The position numbers and the translations under genes are program-made. 46,442 nucleotides of DNA from Myxococcales bacterium. GTDB taxonomy: Bacteria; Myxococcota_A; Polyangia; Polyangiales; Polyangiaceae. The first letter of the stretch is position 1; the number at the start of each line of letters is the position of its first letter. The stretch covers positions 1 to 46,442 of the forward strand of contig JACRDA010000136.1 in assembly GCA_016212965.1 (NCBI GenBank). The letters run 5' to 3'. The notes below the pieces were generated by a model. The model searched no databases and was not told the origin of the DNA. It saw nothing but the letters and a program-made list of their open reading frames with translations. Of the stretch, positions 8,590 through 16,957 are shown piece by piece.

Positions 8590-9023
8590 AGGCGCGCGAG
8601 CTCGCGAGGATCGCGCGGCTCGTCGCCCTGTCGGAGCGCCGCCGCGACGAGGTCGCGGTCGCGCTGCGTCGAGCTCGAGCGCGCGCCGCTTCCGCGGCGG
8701 AGGCCCACGCACGTGCCGAAGAATGCTACGCCGAGGCCGTCCTGCTGCAGCCCGCTGTCGCCTCCTCCCATGATCTCGCGGTGCAGCACCGCTACCTGCG
8801 CGACCTCGATCGTGCCGTTCAGCACACCGAGGCAGAGCAGTCGCGCTTTCACGCCGTGGAGGACGCAGCCCGGGAGCGTGTCACCGAGGCCCAGCGCGAC
8901 GTGCGCAAGCTCGAGTGCTGGGCCGAAAGCGTGAAGGAGGCGGTCGACACCGAGGCGGAGCGTCGCGAGGCACGCCTGGATGACGAGCGCGCGGGCCACT
9001 TGCCGCGGAGATCGGACCCGTGA
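8586..9023 (+). CDS. fliJ: Flagellar export protein FliJ
   Basis: FliJ (145 residues) is the stalk of the export ATPase and recycles chaperones. The whole sequence is predicted helical and charged, with few Gly or Pro, fitting the two-helix coiled coil (ARIARLVALSERRRDEVAVA; YLRDLDRAVQHTEAEQSRF; REARLDDERA). Sequence conservation in this family is weak, so the call relies on length, coiled-coil character and overlaps with fliI (ATGA) and fliK (GTGA). Confidence 0.85.
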   Translation: MKARELARIARLVALSERRRDEVAVALRRARARAASAAEAHARAEECYAEAVLLQPAVASSHDLAVQHRYLRDLDRAVQHTEAEQSRFHAVEDAARERVTEAQRDVRKLECWAESVKEAVDTEAERREARLDDERAGHLPRRSDP

Positions 9024-11278
9024 CCCCGTTCGTCGACGCGAGACGAGTTGCCGGACCGCCGCTGCTTCCGGTGGAATCGGGGCTCGACGCGGAAACCCCT
9101 CGACCGTCGGGCGACGCGCTGGCGTGGTCCGTTGCGGCCGGCGAGGTCGGTCTCGGCCGAGGCGGCGAGGACGATGACGAGGGCGACGACGTCTCCGTGG
9201 TGGGCCAGCCTGCGGCTCTCCCCGCGGTGCCGCTCGCGCCCTCGGTGCCGCTCGCGCCGGCGCTCCCGTGCCACGAGCCACGGACGGTCTGCCCAGCGGG
9301 GGAACCGGGGCTCGATCGACGCGGCTCGCTGGGCGCCAACCGGGAGACGCCGACCCCAAGGGCGCGTGCGGCCCCCGTGCCCGACCTGGCCGCGGAGGGC
9401 GCCGGCCCTTCCCCGGCGGCAGCCGAGGATGCCTTGCGAGCGGCGGCGGCCCGCCCCGGCGAGCGCCGGCTCGTAGCTGCAGCCCGGACGGGCGCACGGC
9501 CGTTCGTGCCAGTGACGGACGGTACCCCCGCTGCGGCGGCAGCGCCCCATCCGAGCTCGGGCGACACGCGGCTGCCTTGCGGCGAAACCGCGCCGAGTCC
9601 CGTGCCGCCGCCGATCGTGCGTACGGCGCCGCCGCACTTCGTGGCGGGCGACCGCACGCACCTGGCTGGGGACCCGTCGCGCGCGCTTTCGGCGCCGGCT
9701 GCGCAGTGCGCCACCGGTCTCGTCGTCTCGCCGGCGCAGGCGCGCGCGCGAGCGCCGCGACCCCTACCCGACGAGCGGTCGCCTGCGGCGCCGAGTCCCC
9801 GCGAGCGCGGCACCACCCAGGGTCTCGCTGGGCAGGTCGTGCCGCGGCTCGCCCAGCTGGTACCGCTCGTGGCGGGGCGCGCTCCCACGGTGCCACTCGC
9901 CGGTCCGCTGCCCCTTGAGGTGGAGCCTGCGCCCACGCTGGGCAACCCGGCAGGCACGCCTCTGGTCGCGCAGGCCGAGCAATCCCTTGCTGCGGCGAGC
10001 GCCCTGGGCACGCGCCAGTCGGCGGTCTCCGCGGCGGGTCCAGGCGACGCGCCCGGGGACCTCGGGCCGGCCCGTCGCACCGCGGTCTCGAGTCCTTCGA
10101 AGGCCGCGAGTCCGGCGGCGCCTTGGGGCGAACCTCACGCGGACGAGCTCGAACCAAGTGTGCTCCCGCACGCTGGCATGGAGGGCCAGCCCGCACCTCG
10201 GCTGCGCGCCGAGCCAGGCGTCGTGTCGGAGCGCCCGATCCTCGAGATTCCGCGGTTCCGTGTCGTCGCGCCCTGCCCGGTCGGGCCCGTGGTGGCCGCC
10301 GCGCCGCGCGACCTCGGGGCTCGCGAGCTCGCGCGCGGACGCGTCGTGAGCGCACCGCCGCGGACGCCTGCGACCGGCCCGTCCGGGGCGCCGCGGCCGA
10401 CCCGCGGAGATCGGGGCGGCGAGGCCATGGCGCTCGCCCTCGCGGCCGGGCACGATGTCCCGATCGCGCCCGAGCCCCCGAACGTGTCCCCGTCCGACGG
10501 GGCGCCCGACCCCGAGCCCGCCCCTCTGCCGCCAGCAGGCGGCGCGCCCCACGCGCTCGTCGCGGGTCCGCCCACCCCGCCGCGCTGCACGGCGCTGAGA
10601 CCGGAGCTCTTCGCGCCCGCCACGCTCCCTCCCGATCCTTCGGACGCCGCGAGCCGAGCGGAACCGGACGCGCGCGGAGGCCCAGGAGCCGCGACCGCTG
10701 CTTCGCGCGTCCGCCGTCGCGTCACGGCGGGCGTGCCGCTCGTCGAGCAGAGCCCGGAGGCGCTGCTGCTCGATGCGTCGCGGCCCCCGCCGGGCGCGGT
10801 GGCGGCTCGCAGCGCATCCGCGGCCGAGGCTCGTCCGGCCCACCCGAGCGCGACCGATTCTGCCCCCGACCCCGGCGGCCTGGAGCGCTCGCACGGCGCG
10901 CATCACGCGGCGCTCCGGGCTCCCATCGCGGCGACCGTCGAGGTGCCGGAGCTCGGCCGCATTCTGGTCCGCGCCCGAACGCGGCGGGGCGAGGTGGAGG
11001 TGGAGGTTCGAGCCGCCGAGACGAGCTCGGCGGCCGTGTTGCAGAGCGCCGCGCCTGCGATGGAACGCGATCTGGCGTCTGCCCGGGTGCCGCTCGGGAG
11101 CCTCGTCGTCACGACCGAAGCGGGCACCCGAGGGCAAGGGCAAGGGCACGGGCGGGACCACGAGCCGCCGCGTCCAGCGAAAGGCGACGCCCCGCCGCAC
11201 GAGGCGCCTCCCGTCCGACCGCCGCGTCCGACCGCCAGCGTGGTGCCGGGGTCGCGCCGGGTACGGATTGTGCTTTGA
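9020..11278 (+). CDS. fliK: Flagellar hook-length control protein FliK, very long
   Basis: FliK sets hook length and switches export specificity. At 752 residues this one is far longer than usual (about 400). Residues 1-620 are a Pro/Ala/Gly/Arg-rich, probably disordered ruler region with no recognisable domain. The C-terminal Flg_hook domain is recognisable near residues 635-700: VEVPELGRILVRARTRRGEV, then MERDLASARVPLGSLVV. The GTG start overlaps fliJ. The last codons contain the flgD sigma-54 promoter, so gene end and promoter share the same DNA. Frame usage over the long region is consistent, with no sign of frameshift. Confidence 0.85.
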   Translation: MTPFVDARRVAGPPLLPVESGLDAETPRPSGDALAWSVAAGEVGLGRGGEDDDEGDDVSVVGQPAALPAVPLAPSVPLAPALPCHEPRTVCPAGEPGLDRRGSLGANRETPTPRARAAPVPDLAAEGAGPSPAAAEDALRAAAARPGERRLVAAARTGARPFVPVTDGTPAAAAAPHPSSGDTRLPCGETAPSPVPPPIVRTAPPHFVAGDRTHLAGDPSRALSAPAAQCATGLVVSPAQARARAPRPLPDERSPAAPSPRERGTTQGLAGQVVPRLAQLVPLVAGRAPTVPLAGPLPLEVEPAPTLGNPAGTPLVAQAEQSLAAASALGTRQSAVSAAGPGDAPGDLGPARRTAVSSPSKAASPAAPWGEPHADELEPSVLPHAGMEGQPAPRLRAEPGVVSERPILEIPRFRVVAPCPVGPVVAAAPRDLGARELARGRVVSAPPRTPATGPSGAPRPTRGDRGGEAMALALAAGHDVPIAPEPPNVSPSDGAPDPEPAPLPPAGGAPHALVAGPPTPPRCTALRPELFAPATLPPDPSDAASRAEPDARGGPGAATAASRVRRRVTAGVPLVEQSPEALLLDASRPPPGAVAARSASAAEARPAHPSATDSAPDPGGLERSHGAHHAALRAPIAATVEVPELGRILVRARTRRGEVEVEVRAAETSSAAVLQSAAPAMERDLASARVPLGSLVVTTEAGTRGQGQGHGRDHEPPRPAKGDAPPHEAPPVRPPRPTASVVPGSRRVRIVL
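11259..11274 (+). promoter_or_regulatory. Sigma-54 promoter for flgD
   Basis: GGGTACGGATTGTGCT, followed by TT, has GG-N10-GC and shares the GTGCTTT -12 half with the flgE promoter. It lies inside the last codons of fliK. The -12 C (11273) is 14 bases before the flgD ATG, which would lie at about +3. Confidence 0.68.
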
Positions 11279-11286
11279 GGCCCACC

Positions 11287-11976
11287 ATGGGAATCGACGC
11301 GCTGCGTGGCACTTCCTCGACCGCGCCCGCCGGTGGCACGAGCGGTGTCGTGCCCGGTGACGGCCTGGGCAAGGAGGCCTTTCTGAAGCTCCTCGTGGCT
11401 CAGCTCGAAAACCAGGATCCGCTCGCCCCCGTCGACGGAACTGTGTTCGTGTCCCAGCTCGCCACGCTGTCCCAGGTGGAGCAAAGCCTGGCGCAAAGCG
11501 CGAAGCTCGATCTCATCTCCCTGCAACTCACCGGCATCGCCAGCAACGAGGCGGTGTCGCTCATCGGCAAGAGCGTGACGGTGCATGGCACTACCATCGC
11601 CTTCGACGGTGCCTCTGCGTCGGGGTTCGCCGTGAGGCTCGACGGCGCCGCAGCGCACGTGACGGTGACGCTACGCGACGCGTCGGGCAACCCGGTGCGC
11701 ACGCTGGAGCTCGGCGCGCAGTCCGCAGGCCCGCTGGCCGTCGAGTGGGACGGTCGCGATGACGCCGGTAAGCTCGTCCCCGCCGGCAGCTACAAGGTCG
11801 AGGTGGCTGCGCGCGACGAGCAGGATTCGCCGGTGGGCGTGTCGCAGGACGTGACCGGTGTAGTCATCGGGGTGAGCTTCGAAAAGGGCTATCCCGAGAT
11901 CATCCTCGCGTCGGGCGCGACAGCGCCGATCTCCGACTTGGTGCGCGTCGACGAGCCCCCGCCCGTGCGTCGCTGA
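11287..11976 (+). CDS. flgD: Flagellar hook assembly (cap) protein FlgD
   Basis: FlgD (229 residues) caps the growing hook and guides FlgE assembly. The N-terminal family signature is strong: LGKEAFLKLLVAQLENQDPL, then VSQLATLSQVEQ. A FlgD beta/Ig-like region follows (VRTLELGAQSAGPLAVEWDG and DDAGKLVPAGSYKVEVAA). The ATG is 8 bases after the fliK stop with no Shine-Dalgarno, and a sigma-54 element ends just upstream. The order fliK-flgD-flgE is standard, but here a 430-base spacer separates flgD from flgE. Confidence 0.95.
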   Translation: MGIDALRGTSSTAPAGGTSGVVPGDGLGKEAFLKLLVAQLENQDPLAPVDGTVFVSQLATLSQVEQSLAQSAKLDLISLQLTGIASNEAVSLIGKSVTVHGTTIAFDGASASGFAVRLDGAAAHVTVTLRDASGNPVRTLELGAQSAGPLAVEWDGRDDAGKLVPAGSYKVEVAARDEQDSPVGVSQDVTGVVIGVSFEKGYPEIILASGATAPISDLVRVDEPPPVRR

Positions 11977-12406
11977 CCACGACGATTGCCCGCGCTCAGC
12001 TCTCGGCGGTGCCAGCAACCCGGCGGCGAGGCCGAACTGCGGTTCCAGATCGCGTCCGGGCGAGCCCGCCCGAGAGAAGTGGTCGGCCGCCCGCCATCAG
12101 CCGTTGGCACGTCGCGAAGCGCATCCCGGCTGGGAGGCGGGCCCGCTGCCGTGGCCGGGGGGCGGCAGCAGGAGCTGAGGCCGGCATCCGCGAGCCGTGG
12201 TGGCAGTCCGACCAGCTGCGCCCTCGCAGGGCGTCAACCCGCTGCCGAGGGGGGGTCAAGCAGATGACGCCGGCCGTGGCGCACGTCCGTCGCAGCAGTC
12301 GTGGCGCCCTGTCCAACTGCGTCCGTTCCGGAGCGATCCGCGCGGCCCCGCTGGCCCTGGGGCAGAGCTGGCTCTTGTGGAACGACTCGTGCTTTGGCAC
12401 CCGAGC
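11977..12406 (+). other. Non-coding spacer flgD-flgE with hairpins, candidate enhancer region
   Basis: 430 bases without a convincing gene inside an otherwise packed cluster. Two short hairpins are visible: 12145-12169 (GCTGCCG/CGGCAGC, 7 bp, 11-base loop) and 12219-12233 (CGCCCT/AGGGCG, 6 bp, 3-base loop). Neither has a T-run. The flgE sigma-54 promoter lies at the 3' end. The open frames here on either strand have Arg/Pro/Ser composition typical of antisense noise. Enhancer sites for the sigma-54 activator could lie here, but I cannot point to one. Confidence 0.5.
12378..12393 (+). promoter_or_regulatory. Sigma-54 promoter for flgE
   Basis: TGGAACGACTCGTGCT, followed by TT, has GG-N10-GC with two mismatches to TGGCACG-N4-TTGCT. 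The -12 C (12392) is 15 bases before the flgE ATG, placing the ATG at about +4. A second in-frame ATG at 12425 could give a leader of about 21 bases instead. Confidence 0.75.
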
Positions 12407-13699
12407 ATGTCAGTCAACAAGACGATGAACACGGGTGTGTCCGGTCTCACCGCGGCGGGCAACGCCCTCGGCGTCGTGGGAGACAACGTCGCCAACGTCA
12501 ACACGGTCGGCTTCAAGCTCTCGCGAGCTGCGTTCGAGGACGTGCTCGGGGGGGTGGCCGGCGCGCGGGCGCACGAGGCCGGAAGTGGCGTGCGCATGGT
12601 GCGCGCGCAGCAGATCTTCACCCAGGGCGCCATCACGACGACGGGCGTGGCCACGGACCTCGCGCTGTCGGGCGACGGGTTCTTCGCGGTCGCCGGCAGT
12701 GTCGATGGCCAGAGCGGCCAGTTCTACACCCGCGCGGGTCAGTTTCAGCTGCGCGCCGACGGCACGGTCATCAACCCGCAGGGCCTGGAGTTGCAGGGCT
12801 ATGCGGCGCTGCTCGGGGGGGGCTTCGAGAGCAAGCTCTCGTCGATCAACATCCCGACCTCCGCCCTGCCACCCAGGGCCACGACGACGGTCGACCTCAC
12901 CGCCAACCTCGACGCCACGGAGCCGCTCATCCCGGCTCCGTGGGATCCGCAGAACCCGGGCCAGACCTCCAACCACTCGACGTCGATCACGGTGTACGAC
13001 TCGCTCGGCAACGCCCACGCTCTCGAGATCTACTTCCGCAAGACGGGCGCCAACACCTGGGAGTACCACGGCATCGTCGATGGCGACGAGGTGAGCCCGC
13101 CCCAGCCCGGTCTGAACGTCGAGTGGGTGAGCGGCACGCTCGCCTTCGACACCGACGGGAAGCTCGTCAGCGACACCCCGATCGGCGGCGGCACCATCGA
13201 CTTCCTCGGGGCGACGCCGGGGCAGGCGATCGCGCTCGACTTCGGCGACCCCACCTCCCTCGGCGGAACGGGCATGCTCGGCGTGACCCAATATGGCAGC
13301 CAGAGCAACGTCTCTGCGCAGACCCAGGATGGCTACGCGTCGGGCGACATCGCGGGTATCGAGATCACGCCCGACGGCGTCGTCAACGGTGCCTACTCCA
13401 ACGGCGAGACGCTCGCCATCGCCCAGGTGGCGGTGGCGAAGTTCCGTGCCCCCGAGGGCCTCGCGCGCGCCGGTCACAACCTGTGGATGCACACGGTATC
13501 TGCCGGCGACCCGACCATCGGTGCTGCCGGCAGCGGTGGGCGCGGCGGGATCGTGGCGGGGGCGCTCGAGCAGAGCAACGTCGATCTGGCGAGCCAGTTC
13601 GTCGACATGATCACCTACCAGCGTGCCTTCTCCGCCAACTCCAAGACGATCACGACGGCCGACGAGATGCTCGCCGAGATCGTCAATCTGAAGCGGTGA
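12407..13699 (+). CDS. flgE: Flagellar hook protein FlgE
   Basis: FlgE (430 residues) polymerises into the hook. The N-terminus has the rod/hook signature NTGVSGLTAAGNALGVVGDN and VANVNTVGFKLSRAAFEDV. The FlgE D2 region shows SITVYDSLGNAHALEIYFRK. The C-terminus reads GALEQSNVDLASQFVDMI and YQRAFSANSKTITTADEM, as in the family. The ATG at 12407 begins MSVNKTMNTG; ATG 12425 is a possible alternative. There is no Shine-Dalgarno, and the sigma-54 promoter is directly upstream. It is followed 7 bases later by fliL. Confidence 0.95.
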   Translation: MSVNKTMNTGVSGLTAAGNALGVVGDNVANVNTVGFKLSRAAFEDVLGGVAGARAHEAGSGVRMVRAQQIFTQGAITTTGVATDLALSGDGFFAVAGSVDGQSGQFYTRAGQFQLRADGTVINPQGLELQGYAALLGGGFESKLSSINIPTSALPPRATTTVDLTANLDATEPLIPAPWDPQNPGQTSNHSTSITVYDSLGNAHALEIYFRKTGANTWEYHGIVDGDEVSPPQPGLNVEWVSGTLAFDTDGKLVSDTPIGGGTIDFLGATPGQAIALDFGDPTSLGGTGMLGVTQYGSQSNVSAQTQDGYASGDIAGIEITPDGVVNGAYSNGETLAIAQVAVAKFRAPEGLARAGHNLWMHTVSAGDPTIGAAGSGGRGGIVAGALEQSNVDLASQFVDMITYQRAFSANSKTITTADEMLAEIVNLKR

Positions 13700-13706
13700 G
13701 TGCGCC

Positions 13707-14174
13707 ATGGCCCAGGAACCATCGAAGTCGTCCGGGAAGCGCTCAGGCGTGCTCGCCGCCCTGCTGCCGGCCGTGCTCGCCGGCGGCGCCGCCTTTGGCG
13801 GCGCGCGCTTCGGAGGCGCTCACGGCGACACGCCGGCGGCAGCGGCCTCGGAGCCTGGGCCCACAGCCGAGCCAGGGCCGACGGTGGCGCTCCAGCCCTT
13901 CGTGCTCAACCTCACCGACTCGAGCGAGCAGCAGCACGCCCTGCGCATCACGCTGGCCGTGGAGCTCGAGCGCGGCGGGAATGCCGAGGAGTTCAACGTC
14001 TTCGTTCCGCGCGTGCGCGACGCTGCCCTCTCCTACCTGCGCACCCTCGACGTGGCCCAAGTGACTGCCGCGACCTTCCAGGACGATCTGCGCAGCGTGC
14101 TGCTCGAGCGCATCCACGGCCTCGGAGCCGCTCATGCCGATCGGATCCTGATCACCGATTTGGTGATGCAGTGA
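13707..14174 (+). CDS. fliL: Flagellar basal body protein FliL
   Basis: FliL (155 residues) is a single-pass membrane protein that rings the stator and supports torque. A membrane segment lies near residues 13-33 (SGVLAALLPAVLAGGAAFGG). The periplasmic domain shows ALQPFVLNLTDSSEQQHALR and ITLAVELER, then FVPRVRDAALSYLRTLD, as in the family. The fliM start overlaps its stop. The ATG is 7 bases after flgE, so the two are co-transcribed. The Pro/Ala-rich linker (residues 40-58) is typical of this genome. Confidence 0.9.
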   Translation: MAQEPSKSSGKRSGVLAALLPAVLAGGAAFGGARFGGAHGDTPAAAASEPGPTAEPGPTVALQPFVLNLTDSSEQQHALRITLAVELERGGNAEEFNVFVPRVRDAALSYLRTLDVAQVTAATFQDDLRSVLLERIHGLGAAHADRILITDLVMQ

Positions 14175-15067
14175 GTGGCGCCTACGGCTCGAGGAGCCTC
14201 GTCGACATCAGCGCACACACGGGGCCCGCGCGCTTCGCAATGGACGTCATGTCGCGCATCGGGCCGCAGCTGGCGCACTCGGCGCGACGGGCCGTGCCCT
14301 TCCTCACGCGGAGGCGCTTCCTCCTGGCGCCCCGCGAGGCGGAGCTCCTGTCCGCGGCCGAGCTGCCCCTGTCCCTCGAGGCGCCCGCCTACGTCGCTCC
14401 GTTGGCCGCCGAGCCCGGCGGCTCGCGCGCCGCCCTCGGCATCGACGGGCGCGCCGTGGCCTTCCTGCTCGAGGGGGCTCTCGGGGGGACCGCTCCGCCC
14501 GCCGCGGGACTCGGCGCGACGAGCCTCACCGGTGCGCAGCGCGCGCTCATCACCCAGCTGGCGAGCGACGTCGTGGCTGCCATCTCCCCGGCGCTCGAGC
14601 GGGGCGCTGGCCTGCGCCTCAACCTGCTCCCCGAGTCCTTCGGCCTGCGCGGCCAGTCGGCATCGTTCGTGGCGCTGCCGCTCGAGCTCGTGAGCGAGTC
14701 CGATGGCGACGCGCAGTCCATGGGGAGGGTGGTGGTAGCAGTATCCAAGCACGCGCTCGTCGGCGCCCGCGCGGCGTGCGCACCCGACGCCGATCGTGTT
14801 GCGGAGGGCAGGGTCGCGCGGGTGCTGGACAACGTGGAGGTGGAGCTGGTGGCCGAGCTCGGGCGCGTGCCGACGACCCTGAGCCGGCTCACCGCCCTGC
14901 GGGTGGGCGAAGTCCTGCGGACCGACACGCGCACCTCGAGTCCGGTGGTCGTGCGGGTCGACGATCGGGTGGTGTTTCGCGCCCACCCGACCACGTCCGG
15001 CACGCAGCTTGCTGTACGCGTGGTGGCGCCTGCCGAGGTGCCACGAACCCGAGGAGAGAGGCCATGA
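14171..15067 (+). CDS. fliM: Flagellar motor switch protein FliM, divergent N-terminus
   Basis: FliM (298 residues) is the middle C-ring protein. The C-terminal SpoA domain is visible (VELVAELGRVPTTLSRLTAL, then RVGEVLRTDTR). The middle domain shows IDGRAVAFLLEGALGG, like the family's GGxG region. The usual N-terminal CheY-binding LSQxEIDALL motif is absent; the protein begins SGAYGSRSLVDISAHTG. The GTG start overlaps fliL (GTGA) and no earlier start can supply the motif without entering fliL. Position before fliN supports the call. It could also be described as a YscQ-like C-ring protein. Confidence 0.82.
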   Translation: MSGAYGSRSLVDISAHTGPARFAMDVMSRIGPQLAHSARRAVPFLTRRRFLLAPREAELLSAAELPLSLEAPAYVAPLAAEPGGSRAALGIDGRAVAFLLEGALGGTAPPAAGLGATSLTGAQRALITQLASDVVAAISPALERGAGLRLNLLPESFGLRGQSASFVALPLELVSESDGDAQSMGRVVVAVSKHALVGARAACAPDADRVAEGRVARVLDNVEVELVAELGRVPTTLSRLTALRVGEVLRTDTRTSSPVVVRVDDRVVFRAHPTTSGTQLAVRVVAPAEVPRTRGERP

Positions 15068-15435
15068 TGGACCCAGCGAAGCCCGTCGAGACGCCCGAGG
15101 ACGGCGAAGCGTTGGCCGCGGACCCCGCGCCCGTGCCGAGCGCGACGAGCCTGCCCGATACCGCGCCGTCCCAACAGGCGGACCCGTACTGGTTGTTGCG
15201 GGATGTGCACGTCGAGCTCACGCTCGAAATCGGCAGGCGACGCATGCGCGTAGCCGAGGTCCTCAAGCTCGGCGTCGGGCACACTTTGGAGCTCAACAAG
15301 GCAGCCGGCGAGCCGGTCGACGTCTACGTGAACGGCCAGCTCCTCGGCCGCGGCGAGCCCATCGTGGTCGGCGATCGCTACGGCGTGCGGCTGACGGAGC
15401 TCGTGGCTGGGGAGTCGTCGGAGCGCCCGTCATGA
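15064..15435 (+). CDS. fliN: Flagellar motor switch protein FliN
   Basis: FliN (123 residues) completes the C-ring and docks FliH-FliI. The SpoA domain is canonical: VHVELTLEIGRRRMRVAEVL, LELNKAAGEPVDVYVNGQLL and GRGEPIVVGDRYGVRLTEL. The first 40 residues are acidic and Pro-rich. The ATG overlaps the fliM stop (ATGA) and has the Shine-Dalgarno GGAGAGAGG. A second ATG follows at once. The fliO start overlaps the stop. Confidence 0.95.
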   Translation: MMDPAKPVETPEDGEALAADPAPVPSATSLPDTAPSQQADPYWLLRDVHVELTLEIGRRRMRVAEVLKLGVGHTLELNKAAGEPVDVYVNGQLLGRGEPIVVGDRYGVRLTELVAGESSERPS

Positions 15436-16208
15436 TGCGTCTTGCCGGCGTCTTGGCCGCGCTGTCGATGCTGCTCGCCGGGCGCGCGTGGGCCGCTCCG
15501 CCCAGCGCAAGCGCCGAGGTCGCGCCACCGGCCACCAAGGCCGCAGTCGCCAAGCAGAAGAAGAAGGCGGGCTTGCCCGCCGCCGCCAGCGCCAGCCCCG
15601 AGGACGACAGTGCGCTCGCAACGCCCCCGGATGCGCCGACGCAGGTGGCGGCACCTGGGGTGGACGCTGGCACCGGTTCCGCCGAGCGCCCCCCGGTCGT
15701 CCCCCCCCCGGACGACGAAGCGACGCCGCATCCGCTCGAGCTCCGCAAGCAGACCCCGCTCGCGCTGGCGCCATCCGCGGCGACCGACGGCCTCTGGTGG
15801 AAGGCGACCCTGCTCGCCATCGCCGGCGGTGCCGCGTTCTGGGTCTACAAACGGCGGGGCAAGGCCATGGCGGGCAAGGAAGTCGAGAAGCTCCGCATCG
15901 TCGGCCGCGCCAGCATCGGCGTTCGCAGCGAGCTCGTGATGATCGAAGCCGATGGGCAGCGCATCCTGCTCGCGGTCACGCCCGGAAAGGTGCGGCGCTT
16001 GGCGCGGTTCGAGACCGATGGTGCGCCCGCGCTCGGCGCGGCCGAGCCCTTCGCCGCCAGCCTGCGTGTGGTCGAGCGGCGCCTGCAGTCGACCGATGAA
16101 GCGGGGGCGAGCGACCCGAGCGCGACGCCCCCTAGGTTGTTGCGCGACGGCGCTCGCGACGGCCAGGCCGACGAGCTCCGACGGCTCGCGAAGAGGCGGC
16201 CGTCGTGA
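15432..16208 (+). CDS. fliO: Flagellar biosynthesis protein FliO
   Basis: FliO (258 residues, long for the family) helps assemble the FliP pore. It has a cleavable-looking signal (MMRLAGVLAALSMLLAGRAW, cut after AWA), a low-complexity Pro/Ala periplasmic stretch to residue about 115, one membrane helix (WWKATLLAIAGGAAFWVYK), and the cytoplasmic FliO domain EKLRIVGRASIGVRSELVMI with ILLAVTPGKVRRLARF. It overlaps fliN and fliP by four bases or less. The extra C-terminal 80 residues show no further motif. Confidence 0.88.
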   Translation: MMRLAGVLAALSMLLAGRAWAAPPSASAEVAPPATKAAVAKQKKKAGLPAAASASPEDDSALATPPDAPTQVAAPGVDAGTGSAERPPVVPPPDDEATPHPLELRKQTPLALAPSAATDGLWWKATLLAIAGGAAFWVYKRRGKAMAGKEVEKLRIVGRASIGVRSELVMIEADGQRILLAVTPGKVRRLARFETDGAPALGAAEPFAASLRVVERRLQSTDEAGASDPSATPPRLLRDGARDGQADELRRLAKRRPS

Positions 16209-16957
16209 CCTCGGGGCGCCGGGCGGACCTCGTGCGGCGCGCGCGTGTGCTCGCCGCCATCGTAGCCGCCGGCGTGCTCATCCCGTCGCCCTCGGCGTGG
16301 GCTCAGCCGCTGCCGCTGGTCGCCCAACAGGGCTGGACTGGTCCGCTCAAGGTCCTCGGCCTGCTCACGCTCCTGTCTCTCGTGCCGGCCCTCGTGCTCA
16401 CGACCACTTCGTTCACGCGCGTGGTGGTCGTCCTCGGCTTCGTGCGCAGCGGCATCGGGACACCTCAGACGCCACCGACACAGGTCATCGTCGGTCTGTC
16501 GTTGTTCCTCAGCTTCTTCACGATGGCGCCCGTGCTCTCCCAGATCTACGACCGCGCCTACGCACCGTACGCTGCGGGACAGATCGACGAGGCGCAGGCC
16601 CTCGAACGCGCGACCGTGCCGTTGCGCTCGTTCATGCTGCGCCAGACCCGCGAGGCCGACCTCGTGCTGTTCTACGACCTGGCGCAGAAGCCGCTGCCGA
16701 AGACGGAGGAGGAGGTCCCGATCCACATCGCCATTCCGGCGTTCGTGGTGAGCGAGCTGACGACCGCCTTCCAAATGGGCGCGCTCGTGCTCCTGCCCTT
16801 TCTGCTCGTCGACATCGCCGTCTCCGCCACCCTGATGGCCATGGGCATGATGATGGTGCCGCCTTCGAGCATCAGCCTGCCGCTGAAGCTCTTGTTGTTC
16901 GTGGTGGTCGATGGCTGGCACCTCTTGGCCGGCTCGCTCGTGAGGAGCTTCGCATGA
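16205..16957 (+). CDS. fliP: Flagellar export gate protein FliP
   Basis: FliP (250 residues) forms the export pore with FliQ and FliR. An N-terminal signal (residues about 14-32, ending SAWA-Q) is followed by four membrane segments. The hallmark sequences are LTTTSFTRVVVVLGFVRSG, GLSLFLSFFTMAPV, IAIPAFVVSELTTAFQMGAL and MGMMMVPPSSISLPLKLLLF. The GTG start overlaps the fliO stop. Length and order (fliO-fliP-fliQ-fliR) are standard. Confidence 0.97.
   Translation: MTSGRRADLVRRARVLAAIVAAGVLIPSPSAWAQPLPLVAQQGWTGPLKVLGLLTLLSLVPALVLTTTSFTRVVVVLGFVRSGIGTPQTPPTQVIVGLSLFLSFFTMAPVLSQIYDRAYAPYAAGQIDEAQALERATVPLRSFMLRQTREADLVLFYDLAQKPLPKTEEEVPIHIAIPAFVVSELTTAFQMGALVLLPFLLVDIAVSATLMAMGMMMVPPSSISLPLKLLLFVVVDGWHLLAGSLVRSFA

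Noticed and set aside
12103-12121. TTGGCACGTCGCGAAGCG in the flgD-flgE spacer as a sigma-54 promoter
   Set aside because: The GG-GC spacing is 11 and it is about 290 bases from flgE; the element at 12378 fits far better.
11996-12400. Minus-strand 134-residue open frame in the flgD-flgE spacer
   Set aside because: Arg/Pro/Ser-rich antisense-type composition and no recognisable feature.
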